Shown: positions 35,109 through 43,296 of the stretch, piece by piece
Layout of the letters: every line of letters begins with the position of its first letter
How positions within the stretch are numbered: position 1 is the first letter of the stretch
NCBI GenBank assembly: GCA_020629695.1
Contig: JAHDCV010000026.1
Location: 1 to 52,477 of the forward strand
Direction of reading: 5' to 3'
DNA from: Acidimicrobiales bacterium
GTDB taxonomy: Bacteria > Actinomycetota > Acidimicrobiia > Acidimicrobiales > SZUA-35
DNA length: 52,477 nucleotides
Position numbers and translations under genes: made by a program
Notes under the pieces: generated by a model
What the model was told of the DNA's origin: nothing
Seen by the model: the letters and a program-made list of their open reading frames with translations, nothing else
Database searches by the model: none

Positions 35109-35585
35109 TCAGCCGAGCAGCGTGGGAATCTGCTCGGCGATGTCTTCGGGTGAGGTCATCGGCTCGAAGCGTGCGAGCACCTCGCCGTCGCCGGACACCA
35201 GGAACTTGGTGAAGTTCCAGGCGATGTCGCTCGACTCGCCCTCACCGGGCTGTTCGGACTTGAGCCACTGGTACAGCTCGCAGGCGCCGTCTCCGTTCAC
35301 CTCGATCTTCGAGAACATCGGGAAGTCGATGTCGAAGTTGTCGGTGACGAACGCCTTGATCTCGGCCTCGGGCTTCGGCTCCTGCTCACCGAACTGGTTG
35401 CAGGGGAAACCGAGCACCGTGACGCCGTTGTCGTCGTGATGAAGCGTACGCAGACCTGCGTACTGGGGCGTGAGGCCTCAATAGGAGGCGACGTTGACGA
35501 CGAGGCAGGCGGCCCCCGCATACTGCGAGAACGCGATCGGATCGCCGTCGATGGAGGTCATCGTCAGATCGTGGAATCGGGTCAT
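35109..35585 (-). CDS. Glutathione peroxidase family selenoprotein (UGA read as selenocysteine)
   Basis: The reading frame is 158 residues, the usual GPx size, only if a TGA at codon 36 is read as an amino acid. Its translation runs VNVASY-U-GLTPQYAGL, exactly the place of the catalytic Cys/Sec in the family (VNVASxC/U-G). Further conserved motifs are GFPCNQFGEQEP (Gln68) and IAWNFTKF (Trp123, Asn124), completing the catalytic tetrad Sec36-Gln68-Trp123-Asn124. A hairpin like known bacterial SECIS elements lies just downstream of the TGA. The gene starts at ATG 35585 (MTRFHDLTMTSIDGDP). It reduces peroxides using thiols, probably thioredoxin or mycothiol-linked in an actinobacterium. Gene callers would split it into two pieces. 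It needs selA, selB, selC and selD elsewhere. Confidence 0.88.
35446..35463 (-). promoter_or_regulatory. Bacterial SECIS-type hairpin for the glutathione peroxidase
   Basis: On the mRNA strand a perfect stem GTACGCA-GGTC-TGCGTAC starts 15 bases after the UGA (35478-35480). The loop is GGUC, and its inner part GCAGGUCUGC matches what I recall of the apical part of the E. coli fdhF SECIS. The codons across it (GCA, GGT, CGT, CTT) are rarer than this GC-rich gene would normally use, suggesting selection on RNA structure. Bacterial SECIS elements lie within the coding region directly after the Sec codon and recruit SelB, as here. Confidence 0.8.
35478..35480 (-). other. In-frame UGA, selenocysteine codon 36 of glutathione peroxidase
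   Basis: TGA stands exactly where the family has its catalytic Cys or Sec, with the reading frame continuing 122 codons beyond it to the normal stop. One base change (TGC to TGA) would also explain it, but the downstream hairpin makes recoding the better reading. The same TGA serves as stop for the upstream 35 codons if not recoded. Confidence 0.85.
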
Positions 35586-35682
35586 GTCGGCGCACCGTAC
35601 CCCACCGGCGAAATCCTCAGCGCGACCGACGTCCAGCGACTCGCCTTCGAGCGAATTCGAGCATGCACCCGAGACCGCTACC

Positions 35683-36504
35683 GTGCCGCCGGTGCCCTCC
35701 ACCTCACGCGACTTCCTCGGACTCGTCGACACCGCCGACGATCGCACCGAGATGCTGCTCACCTCGGCCAACACCGGCGGAGGTGAGTCGCTGTTCGGTG
35801 GCGCCGGGCTGGGAGCCGCCGTTCTCCTCGCCGAGGAACGGGCCGGCCGGCCGGCCATCTGGATGACGACGCAGTTCATCTCGCTCACCCGACGGAACGA
35901 GGTGATGCGGTTCCGGTGTGACACGCCGGCGACCGGTCGCACCATGACGCAGGTCCAGGTGCACGCCGAGGTCGACGGGCGGCTCGTGATGTCCGGCATG
36001 GGCGCATGTGGAGAGCGGCCCGAACATCATCGGACCGCCCAGCTCCGCCCACCGGACGCGCCGGGCCCCGAAGCGTCCGAAGCCGTCGTGCGGGATCCCG
36101 ACGACACGTCCGCCCTGCACCACCTCGTCGACACCCGGGTCGCCCGAGGCATGTTCGGGTTCACCGAGACCGGCACGCCGTCGGGCGACGAACGTTCGTG
36201 GATCTGGTGCCGCATGCCCACGGTCGACCTCGACGCCGCCGTACTGGCGATGCTCGCCGACTACATGCCCTCGGTGCTCGGCAACGCCGTGGCGGATCGC
36301 GTGTGGTGCTCCTCGATCGACAACACCATCCGCTTCGCCGATCCGGTCGATGATCCGGCGGGCTGGGTGTTGCTCGAGAACTCGGCGGAGTTCGTCGGCA
36401 ACGGATTCGGCATCGGCCGGTGCCGGATGTGGAGCGAGTCGGGACGACTGCTCGCCACCGCTTCGCAGTCGATGTCCGTCCGCCTGCCGCCACCCGGCGC
36501 CTGA
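35683..36504 (+). CDS. Acyl-CoA thioesterase, TesB-like double hotdog protein
   Basis: A 273-residue product with two hotdog halves. The first contains GGESLFGGAGLGAAVLLAEERAGRPAIWMTTQFISLTRRNEVMRFRCDTPATGRTMTQVQVHAEVDGR and the second ADRVWCSSIDNTIRFADPVDDPAGWVLLENSAEFVGNGFGIGRCRMWSESGRLLATASQSMSVRL, the TesB-type arrangement with thioesterase activity toward acyl-CoA. The start is uncertain: GTG 35683 or GTG 35692 (VPSTSRDFL); neither has a ribosome-binding site. The gene is divergent from the glutathione peroxidase and precedes the DUF3179 gene by 37 bases, so it may be co-transcribed with it. Substrate unknown. Confidence 0.8.
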   Translation: MPPVPSTSRDFLGLVDTADDRTEMLLTSANTGGGESLFGGAGLGAAVLLAEERAGRPAIWMTTQFISLTRRNEVMRFRCDTPATGRTMTQVQVHAEVDGRLVMSGMGACGERPEHHRTAQLRPPDAPGPEASEAVVRDPDDTSALHHLVDTRVARGMFGFTETGTPSGDERSWIWCRMPTVDLDAAVLAMLADYMPSVLGNAVADRVWCSSIDNTIRFADPVDDPAGWVLLENSAEFVGNGFGIGRCRMWSESGRLLATASQSMSVRLPPPGA

Positions 36505-36541
36505 TCGGGAAGACCACCGTCGTGTCGGCGGTTCCGAGCGG

Positions 36542-37756
36542 GTGACTGCTCGGATCGCTGCGCTCGCCATCGGTACCGCTCTGCTGGCGACCGCGTGCGC
36601 GGACGCGGGCGACCCGTTGCAGACCACGCAGCCGACCACTCCCCTCGAGTACCTGGACGGCCCGACACGGGCCTTCCTCCGCCAGATGAACGAGCCCCGC
36701 CCGGTGGACAACTCCGCGATGCCGCCGCGGCACTGGGACCCGGAACGCTTCCCCGAGACGCTCGTCGTCCGCACCGAGATCGTGCCGGGCGGTCCGCCAC
36801 CTGACGGGATCCCACCGATCGACGAGCCGGTCCATCTCGGCCAGGACTCGATCGACTGGCTCGACGAGCGGGAGGCGGTCATCGTCGTCTCCGCCGGTGG
36901 GGAGACCCGGATCTATCCCGTCCAGGTGCTGATCTGGCACGAGATCGTGAACGACGAGCTCGGCGGTCGACCCGTCACCGTCACCTACTGCCCACTCTGC
37001 AACTCGGCGGTGGTCTTCGATCGTGAGATCGACGGCGACGTCCTGGACTTCGGCACGTCGGGTTACCTCTACCAGTCCTCGCTCGTGATGTACGACCGCC
37101 AGACCGAGTCCCTCTGGACCCACTTCGACGGGCGTGCCGTCGTCGGGACACGGATCGGCGACGAGCTCGACCTGCTCCCTGCGACCACGATGTCGTGGGC
37201 GGACGCCCGTGGGGCGTTTCCGAACGCGACCGTGCTGGGCCGCGATGTCGTCGACCCGAAGCCGTACGGACAGAACCGGTATGCCGGCTACGACCAGAGC
37301 GAGCGGCCCCTGTCGGGCTGGTTCACGAACCGCGAGGTCTCCGAGGACCTCCCGCTCATGGGTCGGGTCGTGGGCGTGCGACGCGGCGACCCCGTGGCGA
37401 TCCCGCTCGATCTCCTCCGGCCCGCACGAGTCCTGATGGTGGACGACGGCCGGCCGCTGGTGGTCTTCTGGCAGCCCGGCACGAACTCACCCCTGCAGGA
37501 CGACGAGATCGCCGGCGGCGACGACATCGGATCGACGGGCGTCTACGTCCCGCAGCACGAGGGGTCGACACTCACCTTCGTGGCGACGGCCGATGCGATC
37601 GTCGACGAGCAGACCGGGTCGAGCTGGACAGCGGCGGGCGTCGCGGTCGACGGCCCGCTGGTCGGGTCCCGACTCGAGCCGGTCGAGCACCTCGACACCT
37701 TCTGGTTCGCCTGGGCGACGTTCGAACCGGCGACGCAGGTGGTCACCGGTCCTTGA
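36542..37756 (+). CDS. DUF3179 domain-containing lipoprotein
   Basis: A 404-residue protein. It starts with a signal peptide ending in a lipobox-like LLATACADAG, so it is probably anchored to the outer face of the membrane. The body shows the DUF3179 family: YPVQVLIWHEIVNDELGGRPVTVTYCPLCNSAVVFDR, then SLWTHFDGRAVVGTRIGDELDLLPATTMSWADARGAFPNATVL. The paired cysteines in CPLC are the family's most conserved residues and suggest metal or redox chemistry, but the function of DUF3179 proteins is not established. The start is GTG 36542, preceded by GAGCGG. The later part (SPLQDDEIAGGDDIGSTGVYVPQ) is also family-typical. It ends 13 bases from the convergent crotonase gene. Confidence 0.85.
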   Translation: MTARIAALAIGTALLATACADAGDPLQTTQPTTPLEYLDGPTRAFLRQMNEPRPVDNSAMPPRHWDPERFPETLVVRTEIVPGGPPPDGIPPIDEPVHLGQDSIDWLDEREAVIVVSAGGETRIYPVQVLIWHEIVNDELGGRPVTVTYCPLCNSAVVFDREIDGDVLDFGTSGYLYQSSLVMYDRQTESLWTHFDGRAVVGTRIGDELDLLPATTMSWADARGAFPNATVLGRDVVDPKPYGQNRYAGYDQSERPLSGWFTNREVSEDLPLMGRVVGVRRGDPVAIPLDLLRPARVLMVDDGRPLVVFWQPGTNSPLQDDEIAGGDDIGSTGVYVPQHEGSTLTFVATADAIVDEQTGSSWTAAGVAVDGPLVGSRLEPVEHLDTFWFAWATFEPATQVVTGP

Positions 37757-37769
37757 GCCGGGGCGCCGC

Positions 37770-38612
37770 TCAGAGACCGTCGGAGAGCGGCCAGAGGTCG
37801 GGGAAGTCGGGCTGGCGTTTCTCCATCTGGGAGGCGAACGCCTCCGCCATGTCGTCCGTGTCGAAGTGTGCGGCGTTCCAGTTGGCGATGAACTCGAGAC
37901 CGTCGGCGACCGTGTGGTCGCGGGTGTAGTGCATCGTCTGCTTCGTTCCCCAGATCGCCATCGGCGACTTGGCCGCGATCTCGGTCGCGATCTCCATCAC
38001 GCCGTCGAGAAGCGCGTCTCGATCGTGAAAGATCTTGTTGACGAACCCCGCCGCCATCGCTTCCTCTGCGCTCCAGCGGCGCCCGGTGTAGGCGAGCTCG
38101 CGCACAACACCCTCGGGCACGAGCTTCGGCATCCGCTGGAGAGTTCCGACATCGGCGGTCATCCCGATGTTGATCTCGGCGATCGAGAAGTAGGCGTCCT
38201 CGGTGGCGTACCGCATGTCTGCCGCCGAGACCATGTCGATCGCGCCACCGACGCACGCGCCCTGGATCGCACAGAGAACCGGGACCCGGGCCCGCTCGAG
38301 CGAGGTGAAGGTGTCCTGCAGCTTCATCGCCGTCGAGCGGAACCGCTCGTTCCGACGGCTGCGGTGACCGGACGCACCGGGCCGGATGTCGTCATTGCCG
38401 GCGAAGACCGACAGGTCCATCCCCGAGCAGTAGTGCCGCCCCTCGGCCTCGAGCACGATCACCCGGACGTCGCCGGAGGCCGACATGCCGTCCACGATCT
38501 CGGGTAGCTCCCGCCAGAACGAGGCGATCATGGAGTTGGCCTTCTCGGGGCGGTTCATCCGGATGCGGCCGATCTTGTCGACGACCGTCACGTCGAAACA
38601 CTCGTATCCCAT
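37770..38612 (-). CDS. Enoyl-CoA hydratase/isomerase family, probable dienoyl-CoA isomerase
   Basis: A 280-residue crotonase-fold protein. The oxyanion-hole region is CSGMDLSVF and GACVGGAIDM. Acidic residues at D126, E146 and D154 (in GAIDMV, IAEINIG and TADVGTLQR) have the same spacing as the three catalytic acids of mammalian delta3,5-delta2,4-dienoyl-CoA isomerase (ECH1; D176, E196, D204), and the stretch DMRYATEDAYFSIAEINIGMTADVGTLQRMPK parallels it closely. I therefore favour that activity, acting in degradation of odd-position unsaturated fatty acids, over hydratase activity. ATG 38612 begins the usual start (MGYECFDVTVVDKIGRIRMNRPEKANSM); the longer in-frame ATG upstream adds a non-conserved, Arg-rich part. 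It is divergent from the nitroreductase gene across 110 bases. Confidence 0.87.
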   Translation of the reverse strand: MGYECFDVTVVDKIGRIRMNRPEKANSMIASFWRELPEIVDGMSASGDVRVIVLEAEGRHYCSGMDLSVFAGNDDIRPGASGHRSRRNERFRSTAMKLQDTFTSLERARVPVLCAIQGACVGGAIDMVSAADMRYATEDAYFSIAEINIGMTADVGTLQRMPKLVPEGVVRELAYTGRRWSAEEAMAAGFVNKIFHDRDALLDGVMEIATEIAAKSPMAIWGTKQTMHYTRDHTVADGLEFIANWNAAHFDTDDMAEAFASQMEKRQPDFPDLWPLSDGL

Positions 38613-38722
38613 GCGTGCTGCTCCTCGATCGATCATCGACGCCGTGGTCTCGGCGAGCGCCGACAGTGTCGCCCCCCGGCCGCAACTTGAGCAAGCACGC
38701 CGACACTGCGAGGCTCGGCGCC

Positions 38723-39385
38723 ATGGAGTTCGACCACGCACAGACCGACGCCCTGCTCTCGACGACGAGGGCGGTCCGAAAGCGGCTCGACTTCGAGCGG
38801 GAGGTCCCGGACGACGTCCTGCTCGAGTGTCTCCAGCTCGCCGTGCAGGCCCCGACGGGCTCGAACCGCCAGGGCTGGCGGTGGCTGGTGATCCGGGACG
38901 CCGAGAAGAAGGCGGCGCTCGCCGACCTCTACCGGCAGGCCGGCGGCGAGTATCTCGCCGCTGCAGCCGCGGACGCCGCCGATGGCTCGCAGACCGGCCG
39001 GGTCCTCGACTCGGCGAACTTCCTGGCCCAGAACCTCGAGAACGTGCCGGTCTTCGTCATCCCGATGATCATCGGACGCCTCGACGACGCCGTCGAGCAG
39101 GGGGCGAACATCACCAACGCCGCGGCCGGCCTGATGGGTTCGATCATCCCGGCCATGTGGTCGTTCCAGCTGGCGCTCCGCAGCCGTGGGCTCGGGTCGT
39201 GCTACACGACCCTGCATCTCGGGCTCGAGAAGCAGGCTGCCGACATCCTCGGGATCCCCGACCACATGTCGCAGGCCGGGCTGCTCCCGGTCGCCTACAC
39301 CAAGGGAACCGACTTCAAGCCGGCGAAGCGGCCGCCGGTCTCCGAGATCACCTACCTCGACAGCTACAAGAACCCGATCGTCTGA
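38723..39385 (+). CDS. Nitroreductase family FMN oxidoreductase
   Basis: A 220-residue NAD(P)H-dependent flavoprotein of the nitroreductase family. FMN-binding landmarks are TTRAVRKRLDFEREVPDDVLLECLQLAVQAPTGSNRQGWRWLV at the N-terminus and LRSRGLGSCYTTLHLGLEKQAADILGIPDHMSQAGLLPVAYT for the C-terminal half. The substrate (nitroaromatic, quinone or a flavin-bound intermediate) is not evident. It starts at ATG 38723; upstream codons of the frame are not family-like. The gene converges on the FAD oxidoreductase gene with a strong hairpin between them, and its divergent neighbour is the dienoyl-CoA isomerase gene. Confidence 0.88.
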   Translation: MEFDHAQTDALLSTTRAVRKRLDFEREVPDDVLLECLQLAVQAPTGSNRQGWRWLVIRDAEKKAALADLYRQAGGEYLAAAAADAADGSQTGRVLDSANFLAQNLENVPVFVIPMIIGRLDDAVEQGANITNAAAGLMGSIIPAMWSFQLALRSRGLGSCYTTLHLGLEKQAADILGIPDHMSQAGLLPVAYTKGTDFKPAKRPPVSEITYLDSYKNPIV

Positions 39386-39423
39386 CCGACCGACGCCGGT
39401 GCTCGCCGGACCTCGCGCACATC

Positions 39424-39442
39424 GCTGACGCGCCGCGTCAGC
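39424..39442. terminator. Strong hairpin between two convergent genes, probable bidirectional terminator
   Basis: A perfect 8-bp stem with a 3-base loop, GCTGACGC-GCC-GCGTCAGC, lies in the 73-base gap between the ends of the nitroreductase and FAD oxidoreductase genes. It is symmetrical, so it forms in RNA of either direction. No U-tract follows on either strand, so this may be a high-GC terminator or a 3'-end stabiliser. Confidence 0.6.
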
Positions 39443-39458
39443 TCGGCCGCGGAGTTCG

Positions 39459-40784
39459 CTACTCCTCGATGCCGGCGCGGTAGCGGCGCCAGCGGAGATT
39501 GGCCCGCACCCCGAGGGAGTTGAACGGCTCGGGGAAGTTCCGGCTGGGCCGGCCCTTGGCGAGCATGAGGTCGAGGTGTTCCGACGGGGCGCCGTGCATC
39601 GAGTCGGCGAGCAACATGCCACAGACGGTGCCCCGCACGATCCCGACCCCGTTGTGCACGATCGAGCCCTGTACGCCCGGCCGGAGCTCGCCGAACGCCG
39701 GTTGGCCGTTCCGACTCAGGCTCACCGGCCCGCCCCAGGTGAACTCGAACGGCGTGCCGGCGACGCTCGGGAAACGACGATCGAATGACCGGCGGTGTGT
39801 CCGCTCCGCCGTGGCGAGCCAGCGGCCGTCGTGGCGCGAGCGTCGGCTGAACGAGAAGATGTTCCGTACGACGATCCGACGCTCCCGGCCGAGCTTCCGG
39901 ACGGTCGTGCCGGCCCCCTCCGCAGCGATGAGCCCCCAGGTGTCGTCGCCGCCGATCGTCGCCCACTCGTCGTCGTCGAGTTGGCGCGTCATCGACCCCC
40001 ACGTCATCAAGGGAATGGTGTGCTTGCGGTAGAAGCCGAAACCGGGGCCGTACCCGTTCGTGGCCAGGACGAGACTGGGCGTGCGAACGGTCCCCTGCGT
40101 GGTGCGGACCGTGTGGGGTGGTCCGTAGTCCACGTCCATCACTGCCGATCGCTCATGCACCGCGACGTTCCCGGGCAACGCCGCGGCGATCCCCCGCAAC
40201 AGACCCGCCGGCTGCACGAGCACGGTGCCCGGCGTGTGCAACGCCCGGGTCCAGAAGTCGGTCCCGAGGTGCTCGACGGTCGCCGACCGGTCCCACGACG
40301 TGTGCGGCTGGCCCATGGTGTCGAGCATCGAGGCGAACTCGTCGAGATGGTGCTCACCTCTCGGGGTCGCCGCACCGTGGACCTTGCCGACGTCGTCCCA
40401 GAAGTCACCGAGGTCGTGCTCCTCGACGAGCCGCTGCAGCGCACGTTGACCGTGGGTGTTCATGGCCATCTGACGGAGCTCCCGCTCGACGTCCTCCGGA
40501 GCGAACGAACCAGCCCGGATGTCGTGGGTCATGTCGATGGCGAAGCCCGAGGAGCGGCCGCCGGCGGAGTTCCCGACGAGGTCGGCGTCGAGCACGACGA
40601 TCGTCGCCGCCGGGTCGAGCTCGGCGAGCCGACGAGCCGCGGCGAGGCCGGTCCACGACGCACCGACCACCACGTGATCGACGGTCTCCTCGCCCCGGAA
40701 CACGTCCGGCTCGGGAAGCGGACCGAGGATCTCCAACCAGCCGTTGCGACGATCGGTCCGGGGCTGATGATCGACGGTGGGCAT
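39459..40784 (-). CDS. FAD-dependent oxidoreductase of the DAO family (PuuB/OrdL-like)
   Basis: A 441-residue flavoenzyme, last gene of the five-gene minus-strand operon. The FAD fold is VDHVVVGASWTGLAAARRLAELDPAATIVVLDADLVGNSAGGRSSGF near the start; NSAGGRSSGF is similar to the N-(S/A)-GR-SGF motif of gamma-glutamylputrescine oxidase-type enzymes. The flavin-facing C-terminal part contains FTWGGPVSLSRNGQPAFGEL and GSIVHNGVGIVRGTVCGMLLADS. It probably oxidises an amine or imino acid, feeding the aldehyde dehydrogenase encoded just upstream. ATG 40784 follows the stop of that gene by four bases, so the two are coupled. The exact substrate is unknown. Confidence 0.85.
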   Translation of the reverse strand: MPTVDHQPRTDRRNGWLEILGPLPEPDVFRGEETVDHVVVGASWTGLAAARRLAELDPAATIVVLDADLVGNSAGGRSSGFAIDMTHDIRAGSFAPEDVERELRQMAMNTHGQRALQRLVEEHDLGDFWDDVGKVHGAATPRGEHHLDEFASMLDTMGQPHTSWDRSATVEHLGTDFWTRALHTPGTVLVQPAGLLRGIAAALPGNVAVHERSAVMDVDYGPPHTVRTTQGTVRTPSLVLATNGYGPGFGFYRKHTIPLMTWGSMTRQLDDDEWATIGGDDTWGLIAAEGAGTTVRKLGRERRIVVRNIFSFSRRSRHDGRWLATAERTHRRSFDRRFPSVAGTPFEFTWGGPVSLSRNGQPAFGELRPGVQGSIVHNGVGIVRGTVCGMLLADSMHGAPSEHLDLMLAKGRPSRNFPEPFNSLGVRANLRWRRYRAGIEE

Positions 40785-40788
40785 CAGG

Positions 40789-42282
40789 TCACGACGCCCC
40801 GAGATCGAGCCACACCGTCTTGGTCTCGGTGTACTGCTCGTGGCTGGCGAGCCCGTTGTCCCGTCCCCCGAAGCCCGAGAGACCGTACCCACCGAACGGT
40901 GTGGCGGCGTTGCCCTCGGAGTAGCTGTTCACGCTGACGGTGCCGGCGCGGAGTCGAGCAGCAGCGAGATGGGCGGTACGGACGTTCGAGGTGAAGACCG
41001 AGGCGTGCAGCCCGTAGGGCGTGGCGTTGGCCAGCGCGATCGCTTCGTCGGCGTGATCGAAGCGGGTGACGGCGAGGATCGGTCCGAAGACCTCGTCGCG
41101 GGCCAGCTCGTCGTCGGGCGCGACCTCATCGAAGACGGTCGGCTCCATGAACCAACCACCGCTCGCTTCCCGGAGCCGCCGTCCGCCGCGTCGCAGCACG
41201 GCTCCCCCGGCGACCGCTCGTTCGACATAGCCGAGCATCCGTTCGAGCTGGGCCTCGGAGATGATGGCGCCCACTCGTGTCTCGGGATCGAGCGGATCGC
41301 CGACAACCCATTCGTGCAGGACCTCGTCCATGCGTGACAGCAGGTCGTCGGCCAACGAGCGATGCACCAGCAGACGGGAGTTGGCGGAACAGTTCTGACC
41401 GGCGTTCCAGACGATCGCCTCACACGCAGCCGCGGCCACGGCGTCGAGGTCCTCGGCGTCGGGCATCACGACCATCGGCGACTTGCCACCACACTCCAGC
41501 AGCACGCGCTTCAGGTTCGAGTCGGCCGAGTAGCGGAGGAACATGCGGCCCACATCGGTCGATCCGGTGAACGCGACGCAGTCGACGTCGGGGTGTTCAC
41601 CGAGGGCTCGGCCCGTGATCTCGCCCGGGCCGCTCACGATGTTGAGCACACCATCGGGGATGCCGGCCTCGGATGCGAGCTCGCCCAGCCGGAGCGTCGA
41701 CATCGAGGTCTCCTCGGCCGGCTTCAGCACGAGCGCGTTGCCGGTGGCCAGCGCCGGCCCGATCTTCCAGGCCGCCATCATGAGCGGATAGTTCCAGGGC
41801 AACACCGCTCCGACCACGCCGATCGGCTCCCGCACGATCATGGCGACGGTGCCGGGACCCGATGGCGCCACCTGGTCGTGCCACTTGTCGGCCATCTCGG
41901 CGTGCCAGCGGAGACAGGCCACCGTCTCCGGCAGATCGATCGTGGAGGTGTCGTGGATCGGCTTGCCGGACTCGAGCGTCTCGAGCAGCGCGAGCTCGTC
42001 CGCATGGGCCTCGACGAGTGAGGCGAATCGGAGGAGGAGGCGCCGTCGTTCGGTCGGGTCGAGGCTCGTCCACGGCCCATCGGTGCATGCCCGCCGGGCG
42101 GCGCGAACCGCGGCGTCGACATCGGCGGGACCGGCGACGGCGACCTCGGCCAGTGTCTGGCCGGTCGCCGGGTCGACGGTCGGCATGGTCGCGCCATCGG
42201 CGGCCGGCACTGCGGACCCGCCGATCCACAACGTCGTCGGGCCACCGATGGCGGCGAACAGTGCCTGCGGGTCGTGGTTCAT
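40789..42282 (-). CDS. Aldehyde dehydrogenase (NAD(P)+-dependent)
   Basis: A 497-residue aldehyde dehydrogenase with all key residues: Asn164 in LPWNYP, Lys187 in LKPAE, the NAD-binding FTGSTDVGR at 238-246, the general base Glu263 in LLECGGKSP and the catalytic Cys298 in NAGQNCSANS. It oxidises an aldehyde to the acid. The ATG at 42282 overlaps the upstream gene's stop (ATGA). A longer in-frame ATG lies within that gene and lacks support. It is the fourth of five genes (LysR, MttB, DapA family, ALDH, FAD oxidoreductase). A substrate such as 2-oxoglutarate semialdehyde would fit a betaine or hydroxyproline type of pathway, but sequence alone does not fix it. Confidence 0.93.
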   Translation of the reverse strand: MNHDPQALFAAIGGPTTLWIGGSAVPAADGATMPTVDPATGQTLAEVAVAGPADVDAAVRAARRACTDGPWTSLDPTERRRLLLRFASLVEAHADELALLETLESGKPIHDTSTIDLPETVACLRWHAEMADKWHDQVAPSGPGTVAMIVREPIGVVGAVLPWNYPLMMAAWKIGPALATGNALVLKPAEETSMSTLRLGELASEAGIPDGVLNIVSGPGEITGRALGEHPDVDCVAFTGSTDVGRMFLRYSADSNLKRVLLECGGKSPMVVMPDAEDLDAVAAAACEAIVWNAGQNCSANSRLLVHRSLADDLLSRMDEVLHEWVVGDPLDPETRVGAIISEAQLERMLGYVERAVAGGAVLRRGGRRLREASGGWFMEPTVFDEVAPDDELARDEVFGPILAVTRFDHADEAIALANATPYGLHASVFTSNVRTAHLAAARLRAGTVSVNSYSEGNAATPFGGYGLSGFGGRDNGLASHEQYTETKTVWLDLGAS

Positions 42283-43289
42283 GACGCGGCTCCAGAGGTG
42301 CGGGAGGTTCGGCTCGCCATCTGGACGAGCCAGTCTCGTTCGTCCTCCCATTCGCGATGCACGAGGGAGGAGCGGTCGACGGTGTTGTCCGGCAGGGTGG
42401 ACAACGCGGTCATGAGCGCCAGCCGACCCTGCCGGGTCATCGGCATCACGGGCCGGCGACACGGGCCGACGGCGCGACCGACCATCGTGGTGGCGGTCTT
42501 GACGGCCGAGTTGTACTCGGCGTCGACGCTGTTCTCCCAGAAGAACATGTTCGCCGGCAGCATCCGCGCCCAGAGGTCCAGGGCGTCATCGTGTCGGCCC
42601 GCCGTGATCAGGTCCCACAGGCGAACACACTCGTGGGGCATCACGTTGGCCGCACCCCAGATCCATCCGGCTGCACCGGCCATGGCGGCATACGGCGCGA
42701 GCGGATCGGCGCCGGCGAGCACGTGACCACCGATCCCGATCAGCTTCTGGAGCCGGATCGCGTCGCCCGTCGAGTCCTTGATGTACTCGATGTTGTCGAT
42801 GGCGACGAGGCGTCGGTACAGGTCGGCGTGGATGTCGAAGCCGGAGTTGACCGGGATGTTGTAGAGCACGATCGGGAGGTCGACCGCGTTGGCGAGCGTC
42901 TCGTAGTGGAAGAGCACACCACGCTCGAACGGCCCCTCGAAGTAGGGCGGCAGCACCATCGCCGCCGAGGCGCCGGCGTCGGCGGCCCGACGGGTCCGCT
43001 CGATGGCGTCGGTCGTCGTGATCGCAGAGGTCTGCGCGACGACCGGGACGCGGCCGTCGACGATCTCGCAGCCGAGCGAGATGATGCGGGTCTTCTCCTC
43101 GTCCGACAGGAAGGCGAACTCGCCCGTACCGGCGCACAACACGAGTCCGTGCACCCCGGCATCGAGCAACGACTCGATGTGGTCCCGGAGACGTCCCTCG
43201 TCGAGATGCTCGCCGGTGTCGTCGAAGGGTGTGCACATCGCCGCGCACACCCCGTGCAGCAGCGGCCGGTTCTCGGTGGTCGTGGTCAC
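42279..43289 (-). CDS. Dihydrodipicolinate synthase/N-acetylneuraminate lyase (DapA) family enzyme
   Basis: A 336-residue TIM-barrel class I aldolase or dehydratase. The Schiff-base Lys171 is in IEYIKDSTGD, Tyr143 in VLYNIP, and the phosphate/carboxylate-binding motif reads CAGTGEF at 52-58 in place of the usual GTTGE. Members of this group outside lysine biosynthesis include dehydratases and deaminases that yield 2-oxoglutarate semialdehyde, which an ALDH next door would oxidise. The GTG at 43289 is supported by GAGGA five bases upstream; it starts seven bases after the MttB stop. Residues after about 300 are family-divergent. The reaction is inferred from context. Confidence 0.85.
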   Translation of the reverse strand: MTTTTENRPLLHGVCAAMCTPFDDTGEHLDEGRLRDHIESLLDAGVHGLVLCAGTGEFAFLSDEEKTRIISLGCEIVDGRVPVVAQTSAITTTDAIERTRRAADAGASAAMVLPPYFEGPFERGVLFHYETLANAVDLPIVLYNIPVNSGFDIHADLYRRLVAIDNIEYIKDSTGDAIRLQKLIGIGGHVLAGADPLAPYAAMAGAAGWIWGAANVMPHECVRLWDLITAGRHDDALDLWARMLPANMFFWENSVDAEYNSAVKTATTMVGRAVGPCRRPVMPMTRQGRLALMTALSTLPDNTVDRSSLVHREWEDERDWLVQMASRTSRTSGAAS

Positions 43290-43296
43290 GTCGTCC

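Noticed and set aside
35109-35417. Separate short GPx gene starting at an internal ATG (MLGFPCNQFGEQ)
   Set aside because: It would lack the active-site region; the upstream frame continues the family exactly through the UGA, so one selenoprotein gene is better.
35478-35480. Frameshift or pseudogene explanation for the GPx gene
   Set aside because: The frame is unchanged on both sides of the TGA, the rest is intact and a SECIS-type hairpin follows. A simple sequencing error at one base cannot be fully excluded.
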